Shown one piece after another: positions 34,861 to 44,149 of a stretch of DNA of 64,000 bases. The stretch spans positions 62,001-126,000 of the forward strand of contig DATKEN010000011.1 of NCBI GenBank assembly GCA_035512155.1, written 5' to 3'. The DNA is from JABCYV01 sp035512155 (GTDB lineage: Bacteria; Acidobacteriota; Terriglobia; Terriglobales; Acidobacteriaceae). The notes below the pieces were generated by a model. It was given only the letters and a program-made list of their open reading frames with translations, ran no database searches and had not been told where the DNA came from. The translations under genes were made by a program, and so were the position numbers. Position 1 is the first letter of the stretch; each line of letters opens with the position of its first letter.

Positions 34861-35549
34861 CGCGTTAAGACCTCCACCAGATAGCCGAGTTCGGGATCGT
34901 GGCAACGTGCGTCCCGGATCACAGCGCTGGGGTCATATTGTACGCGTTGCAGCTCGACCCTCCGTTGCGGCAATTCCAAGGTGGCAAATTCGGCAGCGCC
35001 GGAACTCAACCTCGGCTGTCCTACCGATCCGGGGTTGATGATTATCTTCCTGTCCCATTTCTTAACCATCGGATAATGAGTATGTCCCAGAAGAATCACC
35101 TCTTCCGAGCGCGAGCTGAATCGGGCCCAATCTTCGAAATCCGGATAAACTCTGCCCTCGAGCGGATCCCAGGGCGCACCATGAAACATAGCCACCGAAG
35201 TTCCTTCCAGTTCCAGGCAACGCTGGTGTGGCCAGGACTCGACTAGAGAACACGCTTCTGCTGATAGTCTTGACAAAGAGCGCGTTAGGGCAGAGCCATA
35301 CTTCGCGCAGTACGACTCACTCGGAAACCCTCCGTGCGCGATGCAGTCCAGCAGAATCCAGTCGTGATTGCCCAGCACACCCAGCATCCGGCTGCCGTCC
35401 CACTGAGACACGCACTCATCAACGAAAGGGTAGTAACCCACCAGGTCACCCATGAAGAGTATTAACTCGACGCGCTCCTGTAAGGCTCCGAGAACCGCCT
35501 TTAGAGCAGCGTCATTGCCATGGACGTCCGCGATCAGTCCGATCCTCAT
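34857..35549 (-). CDS. Metallophosphoesterase (YfcE-like)
   Basis: About 230 residues from ATG 35549 (ATGA overlap with the epimerase stop). All calcineurin-type motifs are present: DVHGN near residue 8, GDLVGYYP, GNHDW and GHTHYP. Acts as a two-metal phosphomonoesterase or diesterase. In this cluster it might dephosphorylate a nonulosonate 9-phosphate or a lipid-linked intermediate; that is inference from position only. Confidence 0.88.
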   Translation of the reverse strand: MRIGLIADVHGNDAALKAVLGALQERVELILFMGDLVGYYPFVDECVSQWDGSRMLGVLGNHDWILLDCIAHGGFPSESYCAKYGSALTRSLSRLSAEACSLVESWPHQRCLELEGTSVAMFHGAPWDPLEGRVYPDFEDWARFSSRSEEVILLGHTHYPMVKKWDRKIIINPGSVGQPRLSSGAAEFATLELPQRRVELQRVQYDPSAVIRDARCHDPELGYLVEVLTR

Positions 35550-36415
35550 TCCAAAAGCCATCCAGGCTTACTCTGCCACATGGAAGCAAGCGTCTTGTCG
35601 AAAGGAGTGAGATAAGGCATCAGCTCGGGGCTAGCGTCGTAGAGACTTCGGTCGCAACCACCGTCATCCTCCCACTCCACGGACAGCCGCGAGCCTGGTA
35701 GAGCCTGAACCGAGCGCACAAAAGATTCAGTGCTTACGAGATCGCATCCCGCCGCTAGAAACGTTCCTGTGTTTCGCGTCGCGGCCACTTCCAGCAGGCA
35801 GTCGCTCGCTTCGCAGACGGAGATATAGTTCCGCAGGCTTGCTTTGCGCCGGACGATTGGAACCGATTGAGGCGGCGATCCTCGCCCCGCAGCGAGCAAA
35901 ATCTGGTTCCAGAACAAAGTGGGGACGCGCTGCCACCCCCAGATTCCAGCTAACCGCACGATTGCTCTTCTTTCCGCGGGAACGATGGCTTCCCAAACTC
36001 TCTCAGCCATGAGTTTGCTTGTGCCATACTCGCTGGCTGGCGCGGTACAAGATTGTACGTTCGTCACGGCGGATGGGACATACACGCTTACAGAGCTCAC
36101 CAGAATACAGAATCCGAGACTCGCCGACTGCGCACACTGGGCCACATTTTGGGTCATGCTTACATTGATCGAGGGGCCACCGACGGCATCAATCCGTACT
36201 GCCGCCGCGGCATGGACTAGTGCGACATCCCCGGAATCTCCGATTTTTGCCTCCGCCAGGATTCGCGCACCGCAGTTGGGATGGGTCAAATCGATTCCAC
36301 CTTTTCGCGGCGAACGCAGAGCGGTGATTCGAAGCTCGGGGTACATCTGGCGCGCGCGGGTCACGAGTTGGGACCCGAGAAACCCAGAAGAGCCGGTAAT
36401 GATCAAATGTCTCAA
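35546..36415 (-). CDS. NAD-dependent epimerase/dehydratase family protein
   Basis: 289 residues, extended SDR fold. N-terminal ITGSSGFLGSQL (GxxGxxG), then VHAAAAVRI, the SSVSV segment before the catalytic site, and YGTSKLMAE (Tyr-x3-Lys). The start is TTG 36415, forming a TTGA overlap with the pseG stop. Predicted nucleotide-sugar epimerase, reductase or dehydratase for a second sugar of the glycan. Confidence 0.86.
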   Translation of the reverse strand: MRHLIITGSSGFLGSQLVTRARQMYPELRITALRSPRKGGIDLTHPNCGARILAEAKIGDSGDVALVHAAAAVRIDAVGGPSINVSMTQNVAQCAQSASLGFCILVSSVSVYVPSAVTNVQSCTAPASEYGTSKLMAERVWEAIVPAERRAIVRLAGIWGWQRVPTLFWNQILLAAGRGSPPQSVPIVRRKASLRNYISVCEASDCLLEVAATRNTGTFLAAGCDLVSTESFVRSVQALPGSRLSVEWEDDGGCDRSLYDASPELMPYLTPFDKTLASMWQSKPGWLLE

Positions 36416-37497
36416 TGAGTTGCGCGCCTGTTGCTATTGCCGGGCTTCTCCGCCAAACCGCGGTTTCCCCATAAGGCTTCCGTCACTCGCCGCGCGCCGT
36501 CGCCGTCCACTAGCCGGGTTCCATTGTCGGACATCTGTTTACGCCTCGTGGCATTGCGCAGAAGGTCACCGGCAATTTCGGCGATGTCTTGGTCTTCCAT
36601 GTCTGAGGAGTCTCCTAGATTGATCCCCGCAGCGTTCATCGCCAGAGCCTCAGCAACCGGCGATTGATGCTCCGCAACCACCAACAAGAGGCTTGGCACC
36701 CCCATGAAGGCCAATTCCCACGCCGTTGTGCCGGCCGCTGAAACCGCCACGTCCGCCCAGGCCATGAGTTCAGGCATGTTCGAAGCGTTCCTCACCAGGT
36801 GGAGCGCTTCGAACCGGTCCACCGTTTTTTCCAGAGACTCAGCTTGCGAATTGCTGCCTCCCACCACAGCCGTTGTTTCAAGTCTTTCCACGGTGACCAG
36901 GCGAAGTGCGTTAATCACGCGGCCGGTGATATTGCTCGGATCACTGCCGCCCATCATTACCAGCACCTTACGTCCAACCGGGGCGATTTCGCGCTTCCAA
37001 TTTCGCCAGGGCCGGAATTCGCGACGTAGCATCGCATAGGACGGGCCCAGAAGGAGTCGAGTAGAGGTTTCGCGTGAAGCATAGAGATCTTTACTGGCGT
37101 GCGCATTCTGGTTGAGGACAATGTCGGCAAAATAGTGAGCAGCATGGCCGTTGTCGTCCACGAAGAGCACCTTCAGTCCACTATTCTTCAAATGGCGCTG
37201 ATACTCAGCATCGAACTCGTATCCATCCACGACCACCCAACTCGCCTGACGAGCATGTGCGAGGTCCGCGACTTGAGCGGCATCCTGCGCGCTGGCCGAC
37301 GTCTTCAAATGGACGATCTCGACCCTCTCCGACCGAAGACGTTCCTCGACCGCTGGAATGGTGCGTGCCAGGGCGAAGACAACATCTCCGCCTGCGTCTT
37401 GCCAGACCTGGGCCAACGCGAGGCAGCGCATCACGTGACCGGTTCCCATGGCGACGCTAGCATCAACCCTGAAAACAAGTGTCTGCGAGTTCGTCAT
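36412..37497 (-). CDS. pseG: UDP-2,4-diacetamido-2,4,6-trideoxy-L-altropyranose hydrolase
   Basis: 361 residues, GT-B-like fold; removes UDP from the nucleotide sugar to release the free hexose for PseI. Family hallmark GTGHVMRCLALA at residues 18-29 holds the catalytic His21; VVVDGYEFDAEYQ, MGGSDPSNIT and SAAGTTAWELAFMGVPSLLL complete the family pattern. Overlaps the epimerase start by 4 nt. Its presence supports the nonulosonate assignment of the cluster. Confidence 0.9.
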   Translation of the reverse strand: MTNSQTLVFRVDASVAMGTGHVMRCLALAQVWQDAGGDVVFALARTIPAVEERLRSERVEIVHLKTSASAQDAAQVADLAHARQASWVVVDGYEFDAEYQRHLKNSGLKVLFVDDNGHAAHYFADIVLNQNAHASKDLYASRETSTRLLLGPSYAMLRREFRPWRNWKREIAPVGRKVLVMMGGSDPSNITGRVINALRLVTVERLETTAVVGGSNSQAESLEKTVDRFEALHLVRNASNMPELMAWADVAVSAAGTTAWELAFMGVPSLLLVVAEHQSPVAEALAMNAAGINLGDSSDMEDQDIAEIAGDLLRNATRRKQMSDNGTRLVDGDGARRVTEALWGNRGLAEKPGNSNRRATH

Positions 37498-37526
37498 TGA
37501 CGTTTTCGCTTCGATCTAAGCCGTCC

Positions 37527-39272
37527 TCAAACGGCCATCGCACGATCGCGTTTCCGCGTCCCGGAAAGTAATTCCTCAAGACGGTTGGGAGCAATCGGTT
37601 GCCACAAATCCCGCCCCAAATCCGGCTGGAATAAATGAGTTTCCAGAATGCGCGGGATTGCGGGTATCTCCGCTGGGCTTTGTAATACGTAGCCAACCCC
37701 GAACCGGCTGAATTGCTGAATGTAGCCATACGGCGAATATTCCAGCCAGGGGCACAAGAAACATGGTATTTCATGCATCGCGCACTCCACCGCCACAGTG
37801 GAAAGCACAGTGATGCCGAACCAGGTCTGATGGAGCAGATCGGGCGTTAGAGTACCGCTCATGACAGTCGTAACGGCCAGTTGACTGGACGTCAGCAATC
37901 GTGCCAGCAGACTCGTACGCTCCCGTTTGCCCTCAAAAGGATGCAGCTTCACAACCAGCTTGCGGCCGGTTTGCAGCGCTAGATCCGCCAGCGGAGGAAG
38001 CAAATCACGGTAAAATTCTTCGCCTCTTCCGGACTCGCCTTCATAAGCTTCCGAGAAAAACACGATCCATGCCGGAAGAACAGAATCCAGCGCTCGGCGA
38101 TGCGGGCGTGGCTGGCGAACTGGAGCGCCAATCTCAACTTTCTCCGCTGGCAATCCGCATATCCTCACGAGATAATCCTCTTCCATCTTCCCCTTGGCAA
38201 GAATGACGTCGGCATGACTTCGCTTGATCAAATGGCGTCCATCGAGCGCGCCATGGTGGCACGCGATGGCAGGAAGTCCGCGCCTGGCGGCCAGCAGTAG
38301 AGGAATATGGCTATAAGGATTGCTGTCGTCAGCGCACAACACTGCTTGCACCGGCTCAGTGTTTAGCACACTGCTCCACGCGTCCCGGATGCCGAGGCCC
38401 TGGCGAAGCAGTTTGGGAAAGGAATCGAGGAGTCCCACGCGGTCAAGCATCACTATCTCAGGAACGGATTCAAGATCGCGGCGGAGAGCACGCCACTGGG
38501 CAAGGAGTTCCGGGTATTCATCCTGGGCCGCCTGGTTTCTCCGTGCGTACGACGCAAGTCCCGCCATAGTGACATTGGCTGGCAGTGCCGCCATCCAGCC
38601 GCTGCGGCGGGTTGCGACCAGCAAGAAATCGGTTTCTGGAATAGTTTCTGCATAGGCGATTCCGGTACGCGAAACATTCACGTAGGCGCTAGGCAAAAGC
38701 ACGACCTGCTTGCGAGACGGCTCTCGCCGTGGAGACAGCCAGCGGCGGAGGGAATATGCGGCGTCGAATTTGTCTCCCGCGATCTCTGCCAATTGCCCCA
38801 GCGGAAATTTGGAAGCAACACGGAAGTAGTGACGCGGCCCACGCTTTTGGGAGTACCTAATGGGAAAGCAGTGCAAGCGATTCCCCACCAGCAATCGCAA
38901 CGCGTCTGAATAAAAGCCCGGCTGGGTGACATAGACTTCGTCAGCTGCTCCGAGGCTTTGGACAAATCGGCATAGAATCCCAAAAGTCTCCACCTGCTGG
39001 TGAAACAGGATTGCTGTCAATTCCCACCAATCCAGGTTCTCTCGATCCTGTAGCCGGCCGCTTCCCGCTGCTAACACATCCCGCACATGGCGAAATTCCT
39101 CCGCTCCCAGCCGAAACAAGTCAATCGGCGCGACTGGGCATCGAAATTGCTTTGTCCATCGCTCGTAGGAGCCGGCGCCGCCCTTCCCCAAGTCGTAGAC
39201 TCGTGCCCAGGCGTGATTGGTCCAGGGACCGGAATCAAGAGAATCTTCGGGGTGAACAAGAAGAATTTTCAC
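37527..39272 (-). CDS. Probable glycosyltransferase, GT-B-like C-terminal half
   Basis: 581 residues; I do not recognise a named family with certainty. The C-terminal 250 residues have a GT-B look: ACHHGALDGRHLIKRSHADV, KLVVKLHPFEGKRERTSLL, FGITVLSTVAVECAMHEIPC, resembling CMP-sialic-acid-type and capsule glycosyltransferases (lysine-His-Pro segment and a Ser/Thr-x-Glu loop). The N-terminal half begins MKILLVHPEDSLDSGPW. The start is GTG 39272 without a strong ribosome site. Located between pseG and the SpsF fusion, so transfer of the CMP-activated nonulosonate is a reasonable guess. Confidence 0.7.
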   Translation of the reverse strand: MKILLVHPEDSLDSGPWTNHAWARVYDLGKGGAGSYERWTKQFRCPVAPIDLFRLGAEEFRHVRDVLAAGSGRLQDRENLDWWELTAILFHQQVETFGILCRFVQSLGAADEVYVTQPGFYSDALRLLVGNRLHCFPIRYSQKRGPRHYFRVASKFPLGQLAEIAGDKFDAAYSLRRWLSPRREPSRKQVVLLPSAYVNVSRTGIAYAETIPETDFLLVATRRSGWMAALPANVTMAGLASYARRNQAAQDEYPELLAQWRALRRDLESVPEIVMLDRVGLLDSFPKLLRQGLGIRDAWSSVLNTEPVQAVLCADDSNPYSHIPLLLAARRGLPAIACHHGALDGRHLIKRSHADVILAKGKMEEDYLVRICGLPAEKVEIGAPVRQPRPHRRALDSVLPAWIVFFSEAYEGESGRGEEFYRDLLPPLADLALQTGRKLVVKLHPFEGKRERTSLLARLLTSSQLAVTTVMSGTLTPDLLHQTWFGITVLSTVAVECAMHEIPCFLCPWLEYSPYGYIQQFSRFGVGYVLQSPAEIPAIPRILETHLFQPDLGRDLWQPIAPNRLEELLSGTRKRDRAMAV

Positions 39273-39293
39273 AAATCGTCAAGTAGAAACTGA

Positions 39294-41342
39294 TCAGCGT
39301 ACTCGAAATACGGGTTGACTCATGTCACCCTCAAGAAAGCTAGCTGGATTGGAGTGTTGCATCCATTTCGCCAGCGTCTTAAGTACATCCGCATAAACCT
39401 CCAGCGTCCGTTGAATCGAGGAAGTGTCATGCGCTGCCGTCAGATTGTGTGTCGCCAGCAGCAGCACGCCGCGCTTAACCGTCTCTTGCTGAAAAAGGTT
39501 CTTCAACAGCGGGCTTTCGCTGCCATCTGCCTCCTGAAACCTCAGGAGTGACCATTGTGGACGGCCAATGCACTTGACGCGGGCGGCTAAGCCAGCTTCC
39601 CTAGCCATGGTATTGACGCCGTCCTGAAGTATGCGACCGTTTGCTTCAATACGCTCAAGTGCGTCCGTCTTTTCCAAAATGTCCAAGACTTTCATGGCTG
39701 CCGCCATCGAGGAAACCTCGCCCGCAAAGGTAAAGCTAAAGAAAATTTCCTCAAAGACGCGCATCACTTCGCTACGTCCCACGACGCACGCGATGGGAAA
39801 GCCATTGCCCATCGCCTTGCCAAAACAGGCAAGGTCTGGAATGACGCCGAAAAGCTTTTGGGCGCCGCCTAGACCGAAGTGAAATCCGCTGCAGATCTCA
39901 TCGAAGATCAGGAGAGCGCCGTTGCTGTGAGCCAGATCGCTGACGGTTTGCAGAAAGCCTGGTGCCGGCTCCTGAAAGTTCATCGGTTCCAGGACCACCG
40001 CAGCAAATTCTCCGGGATGTTCCTGCAACAACGTCTCAAGGCTGGCTGCATCGTTGTATCGGAACGTATGAGTCAGACCGCGTACCGCGGCCGGAACGCC
40101 GGCATTGCGCGTGGTGCTGCCGATATACCAGTCCTGCCAGCCGTGATACCCGCAGCAAGCAATTCGGTCGCGTTTGGTGAAGGCCCGCGCCGCCCGCACC
40201 GCGCCAGATGTAGCATCGGAACCGTTCTTCCCGAAACGCACCATCTGAGCGCAGGGGATGAGCCGCGTAAGCCGCTCGGCCAACTCCACTTCAAGCGGAT
40301 GTGGCAGGGAAAAACTGTGCCCCTCCGCGAGTTGCGCCATGACCGCCGCATTTACCTCCGGGTTGGCATAACCAAGGATGTTGGGCAAGAGACCTTGCAC
40401 GTAGTCGATGTACTCGTTGCCGTCCACGTCCCACACTCGACAACCGCCGCCCCACTGCAGAAAGACCGGCCCCACACCTTGAACGTACTGCGTGTAACCT
40501 TTGCTGAAGGTCTGAGCGGCTCCCGGGATGACCTTTCGAGAGCGGGCCAGCCAAGCCTGCGATTGGGCGATTGGGCGTCTTGGTGCCGCACCTGCAGTCG
40601 CTTTACGATACAAGCTGGTGTAGTAGCCCTCGTTGCTGACCACTTCAGTTTGCATCGATGCCAAATCCGGCCTCTTTTTCAATAGGTCCATTACTTCTGC
40701 AAATCCAAAGCGTCCGTTTCCGGAAAGCTCTCGGTACACCGCACGCACGAATTCCAGATCAGTCGGATAGTCTACAGTCCAGCGGTAGTCGCTGGCTTTG
40801 AACAAGAAGTCACTTTCGACGTTGGCGACGCGAAAACTGCCTCCACGAAGGTACGGTGTCACATGCTCGCGATCCGAAGCCTTAGTTGCTTCACGCCATG
40901 CCTGCTCCAGCGCACGGAAAGAAAACACTTCGGTATCCAGGCCATCGGGATAGGTGTATCGAAGAGTATTAGAGACATAGTCGTATTCCCCTTCTCTAAA
41001 TCGAGTGACAACTCTATCGACGACGGCTGGATCGATGAGCGGACAATCGGCGGTTACGCGAACAACAATTTCAGCCGAATTCGCTTTAGCGGCACGATAA
41101 AAGCGGTCCAGAACGTCATCCTCGCTGCCGCGAAAACAAGGAATTCCTTCTCGCTTACATAATTCGGCGATGGAATCATCGGGTGGCTTTTCCGTCGTGG
41201 CTACTACTACTCTCTCCACCAGAGGCGAGGAACGCACTCGGCTGATAACGTGCCAGAGCATGGGGCGGCCACAAATGTCTGCCAGGCTCTTACCCGGGAA
41301 TCGGGATGAGCCCATCCGGGCCTGAACGACTGCGACGATCAC
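39294..41342 (-). CDS. SpsF-like cytidylyltransferase fused to a class III aminotransferase
   Basis: 682 residues. Residues 1-240 are a CMP-sugar synthetase-type nucleotidyltransferase (VVQARMGSSRFPGKSL, VERVVVATTEKPPD, RVTADCPLIDP), like Bacillus SpsF and PseF, for CMP-activation of the nonulosonate. Residues about 260-670 are a glutamate-1-semialdehyde-aminomutase-like class III aminotransferase, with DEICSGF (Asp481) and PLP lysine Lys509 in DLACFGKAMGNGFP. There is a short linker at about 240-260 with no frameshift. The start is GTG 41342, overlapping the Gfo/Idh stop (GTGA). The order and function of the aminotransferase half in the pathway are unclear. Confidence 0.87.
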   Translation of the reverse strand: MIVAVVQARMGSSRFPGKSLADICGRPMLWHVISRVRSSPLVERVVVATTEKPPDDSIAELCKREGIPCFRGSEDDVLDRFYRAAKANSAEIVVRVTADCPLIDPAVVDRVVTRFREGEYDYVSNTLRYTYPDGLDTEVFSFRALEQAWREATKASDREHVTPYLRGGSFRVANVESDFLFKASDYRWTVDYPTDLEFVRAVYRELSGNGRFGFAEVMDLLKKRPDLASMQTEVVSNEGYYTSLYRKATAGAAPRRPIAQSQAWLARSRKVIPGAAQTFSKGYTQYVQGVGPVFLQWGGGCRVWDVDGNEYIDYVQGLLPNILGYANPEVNAAVMAQLAEGHSFSLPHPLEVELAERLTRLIPCAQMVRFGKNGSDATSGAVRAARAFTKRDRIACCGYHGWQDWYIGSTTRNAGVPAAVRGLTHTFRYNDAASLETLLQEHPGEFAAVVLEPMNFQEPAPGFLQTVSDLAHSNGALLIFDEICSGFHFGLGGAQKLFGVIPDLACFGKAMGNGFPIACVVGRSEVMRVFEEIFFSFTFAGEVSSMAAAMKVLDILEKTDALERIEANGRILQDGVNTMAREAGLAARVKCIGRPQWSLLRFQEADGSESPLLKNLFQQETVKRGVLLLATHNLTAAHDTSSIQRTLEVYADVLKTLAKWMQHSNPASFLEGDMSQPVFRVR

Positions 41343-42346
41343 ACTGGAACTTCCCTTCCCGTTGAGACCAGCGCCCGCTGGCGTGAAGACTCCTTTGCCG
41401 CAAAGACTATTTGCATGTCCGCAACCGCATCCGAGATCGGTAGCACAGTCTGCTCACGGTTGCGAACACAATCCAGGAAGTGCCGCATTTCGTCCATGTA
41501 CATCTGATTGAACTGCCATTCTCGTGGCTCGTCGAAGAATGTCCATTGGGAGGTGGTAGCGTCAAACCAACGGACCTGCCGTTGGTTGAAATCCCAAAAG
41601 AGTGAACCTGACTCTCCTACGATTTGACACCCGCGTTCGTAGGTTCTCTGCACATAGTCCAGATGGATTTCAGATATCGCACCACCAATGTGCCGGCAGA
41701 CCAGGATCGCAACGTCCTCTGTGCTTATTTCCAGGGAACTCATGTGACCTGCTATGCAGAAGACTTCTAAAACCTCACCCAAATACCAGCGAGCTAAGTC
41801 AATCTCATGTATGCAATCCAGAATACAACCGCCGCCGGTCTCATCGGCGGCAGCATAATTAACCCGGTAATCCGCCTCCGGTCGCCAACTCGGAAGATAT
41901 GAACCGACATGAAGCCGGGCAAAAAGAACCTTTCCCAATCGGTGTTGCAGCAACAACTCCTTGACCTGGGCAGGCCCGGGATGAAACCGCATATTGCAGC
42001 CAACCAAGGAAATCAGTTGCTTCTGCTCCACGACTGCAAGAAGTTCGTCCAGACCGGAGGGGGTGTGGCCAAGCGGTTTCTCTACAAACAGATCAAAGCC
42101 GTTACGAGCGATGTGGAGCGCCTGTTCGACGTGCAGGTGTGTGGGAGTGGCAATGACCACAAAGTCAGGCGTCCAATCGAGACCCTCGTTCAACTGGGCG
42201 AAGCAGGAAATCCCCAGCTCGCCTGTCACAGTTCGACGCCGCTGGGCATCCGCCTCGACCAATGCAATGTCTTTGACTTCCAGATCCCTCAGGTTTTGCA
42301 GGTGGCGTTTTCCAATGGAGCCACCGCCCACCACCAGCGCTTTCAT
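41339..42346 (-). CDS. Gfo/Idh/MocA-family oxidoreductase
   Basis: 335 residues. N-terminal Rossmann region ALVVGGGSIGKRHLQNL, then VIATPTHLHVEQAL and EKPLGHTP with the conserved Lys (VEKPLG). The C-terminal domain has GCNMRFHPG and a His-containing segment DCIHEIDLARWYLG. Predicted NAD(P)-dependent sugar oxidoreductase. Overlaps its neighbours on both sides by 4 nt. Possibly produces the 2-keto or 3-keto sugar used by the fused aminotransferase; inference. Confidence 0.88.
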   Translation of the reverse strand: MKALVVGGGSIGKRHLQNLRDLEVKDIALVEADAQRRRTVTGELGISCFAQLNEGLDWTPDFVVIATPTHLHVEQALHIARNGFDLFVEKPLGHTPSGLDELLAVVEQKQLISLVGCNMRFHPGPAQVKELLLQHRLGKVLFARLHVGSYLPSWRPEADYRVNYAAADETGGGCILDCIHEIDLARWYLGEVLEVFCIAGHMSSLEISTEDVAILVCRHIGGAISEIHLDYVQRTYERGCQIVGESGSLFWDFNQRQVRWFDATTSQWTFFDEPREWQFNQMYMDEMRHFLDCVRNREQTVLPISDAVADMQIVFAAKESSRQRALVSTGREVPV

Positions 42347-42912
42347 TTGTCTTTTCCTGGGTTGAGACGCGCGTAGTCGGAGCGAAGAAGCCCCATCCAG
42401 AGGCGGTCCTTATACTCGCCGTCCTGAAACAGATCGTGGCGAAAACGACCCTCGACTTTGAATCCGACTCTCTGGTAGCAGCGCACTGCGGACTCATGTT
42501 CCGCGAAGACGCCCAAGTCAATTCGTTGCAGGTTGAGCCGGTAAAAACCGTATTCCACTGCCAGGCGAGTGGCCTCGGTGCCAATCCCGCTGCCCCAAAA
42601 CTTCTTTACCCCAATCATGATGCCCAAAGTCGCCTTACGGTGAACCCAACGTATGGGGCCAAGCTTCACATTCCCAATATGCTGGCCGGACTTTTTATCA
42701 ATCACCCCAAACATCACCTGGTTCTGGGAGTTCGTCACTTCTTCGTAATACTTCTCCAACTCTTCCATTGTTGTGGGAAACACTCCCGTTTCCATATAAC
42801 GGGTAACCTGCGCATCGTTCAGCCAGCTAAGGTAGCTTTCGTTCACATCTTTGCGGCAAAGTGGCCGAAGATAGATTTTGGACCCTAGGACAAATGCGGT
42901 CTTGATCGACAA
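42343..42912 (-). CDS. GNAT N-acetyltransferase, PseH-like
   Basis: 189 residues, RimJ/RimL-type GNAT. The start region has LRPLCRKDVNESYLSWLND, the acetyl-CoA loop is KKFWGSGIGTEATRLAVEYG, and the later segment VFAEHESAVRCYQRVGFK is typical. In the pseudaminic-acid route PseH acetylates the 4-amino group made by PseC, and this gene directly follows pseC. The start is TTG 42912, immediately after the pseC stop, with AGGAG 5 nt upstream inside pseC. Confidence 0.85.
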   Translation of the reverse strand: MSIKTAFVLGSKIYLRPLCRKDVNESYLSWLNDAQVTRYMETGVFPTTMEELEKYYEEVTNSQNQVMFGVIDKKSGQHIGNVKLGPIRWVHRKATLGIMIGVKKFWGSGIGTEATRLAVEYGFYRLNLQRIDLGVFAEHESAVRCYQRVGFKVEGRFRHDLFQDGEYKDRLWMGLLRSDYARLNPGKDK

Positions 42913-44145
42913 TCAGTCTCCTGGTAGTTCACAATCATCGGAGTAAGCCGAACATACTTTCTTCACTGCTGCGATCACATCTTCGACATCCTGATCGCTC
43001 ATCCCGTGAAACATCGGCAAGCTGACGAGGCACTCGTAAGCCGCCTCGGCTACTGGATATTCTCCACCGCGGTAACCAAATCGGTCACGATAATAAGGAT
43101 GGAGATGAACTGGAATGTAGTGCACGTTCACACCAATGTTTTCGGCGCGCAGCGCCCGAAAGACGTCGCTCCTGCCAGCAGAAAATTTCTTCAACTCTAG
43201 CCGAATGGGATAAAGGTGCCAGGCGGGACTCACGTCGCTGCGGACTTGGGGCGGAAGCACACCGGGCAGATTCTGGAAGGCGGCAGCATATCGAGCTGCG
43301 ATTTGTCTGCGCCGGGCCAGATTCACTTCCAGTCTGGCCAGTTGCTGAAGCCCCAAGGCGCACGCGATGTCTGTGAGGCGGTAATTGAAGCCTAGCAAAA
43401 CCATTTCGTAATGCCACTGACCCAACATTTGCCTCTGCCGGGCATCGCCGCTGATGCCGTGATTGCGAAAGCGGCGTAAGGTTTCAGCAAATTCTGGGTT
43501 GTCGGTCGTCACCATACCGCCTTCACCGGTGGTCAGATGTTTCACCGGATGAAAACTGAAAACAGTCATGTGGGCAATGCTGCCCACGCGGCGACCTCGA
43601 TATTCGGCGCCCAAGGCATGACAGGCATCTTCGATCACGGCCAGACCGTGGCGCTCCGCGAGCTGCAGAATGGAATCCAAATCGGCGGGATGGCCGGCAT
43701 AGTCAACCGGGAGAATTGCTTTTGTCCGGGAGGTGAGTCGAGCACTCGCGAGGTCGGAATCGAGATTTAACGTATCCGAGGATACATCCGCAAAAACAGG
43801 TGTCGCTCCTTGATATAGCACGCAGTTAGCCGTGGCAGCGAAAGTCATGGGTGAGGTGATCACCTCGTCTCCCGGTTTCAATCCTGCCGTGAACGCGGCA
43901 GCATGCAGTGCGGCAGTGCCAGAGCTGAAACTGACCGCGTGTTTCGCTCCCACCCACGCCGCCATGGCTTCCTCAAACTCGGCGACTTTGGGTCCGGTGG
44001 TCAGCCAGTCCGAGCGTAGCGTTTCCACCACGGCCTGAATGTCATCTTCGCTGATGCTGTGATGACCATAAGGCAGCAGGGTATTCCGCACCGGAGATCC
44101 GCCGTGGATTGCCAGCACTTCCCGGCTTGTCGACGCCACGGTCAT
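42913..44145 (-). CDS. pseC: UDP-4-amino-4,6-dideoxy-N-acetyl-L-altrosamine transaminase
   Basis: 410 residues from ATG 44145; DegT/DnrJ/EryC1/StrS class. PLP-binding features: SSGTAALHAA, VDYAGHPADLDSI, EDACHALGAEYRG (Asp173) and Lys202 in FHPVKHLTTGEGG. The phrase PYGHHSISEDDIQAVVETL and HYIPVHLHPYYR fit the PseC subgroup. The frame is open upstream to 44298 over pseB, but 44145 begins 5 nt past the pseB stop. Second step of the pathway after PseB. Confidence 0.9.
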   Translation of the reverse strand: MTVASTSREVLAIHGGSPVRNTLLPYGHHSISEDDIQAVVETLRSDWLTTGPKVAEFEEAMAAWVGAKHAVSFSSGTAALHAAAFTAGLKPGDEVITSPMTFAATANCVLYQGATPVFADVSSDTLNLDSDLASARLTSRTKAILPVDYAGHPADLDSILQLAERHGLAVIEDACHALGAEYRGRRVGSIAHMTVFSFHPVKHLTTGEGGMVTTDNPEFAETLRRFRNHGISGDARQRQMLGQWHYEMVLLGFNYRLTDIACALGLQQLARLEVNLARRRQIAARYAAAFQNLPGVLPPQVRSDVSPAWHLYPIRLELKKFSAGRSDVFRALRAENIGVNVHYIPVHLHPYYRDRFGYRGGEYPVAEAAYECLVSLPMFHGMSDQDVEDVIAAVKKVCSAYSDDCELPGD

Positions 44146-44149
44146 GAAT

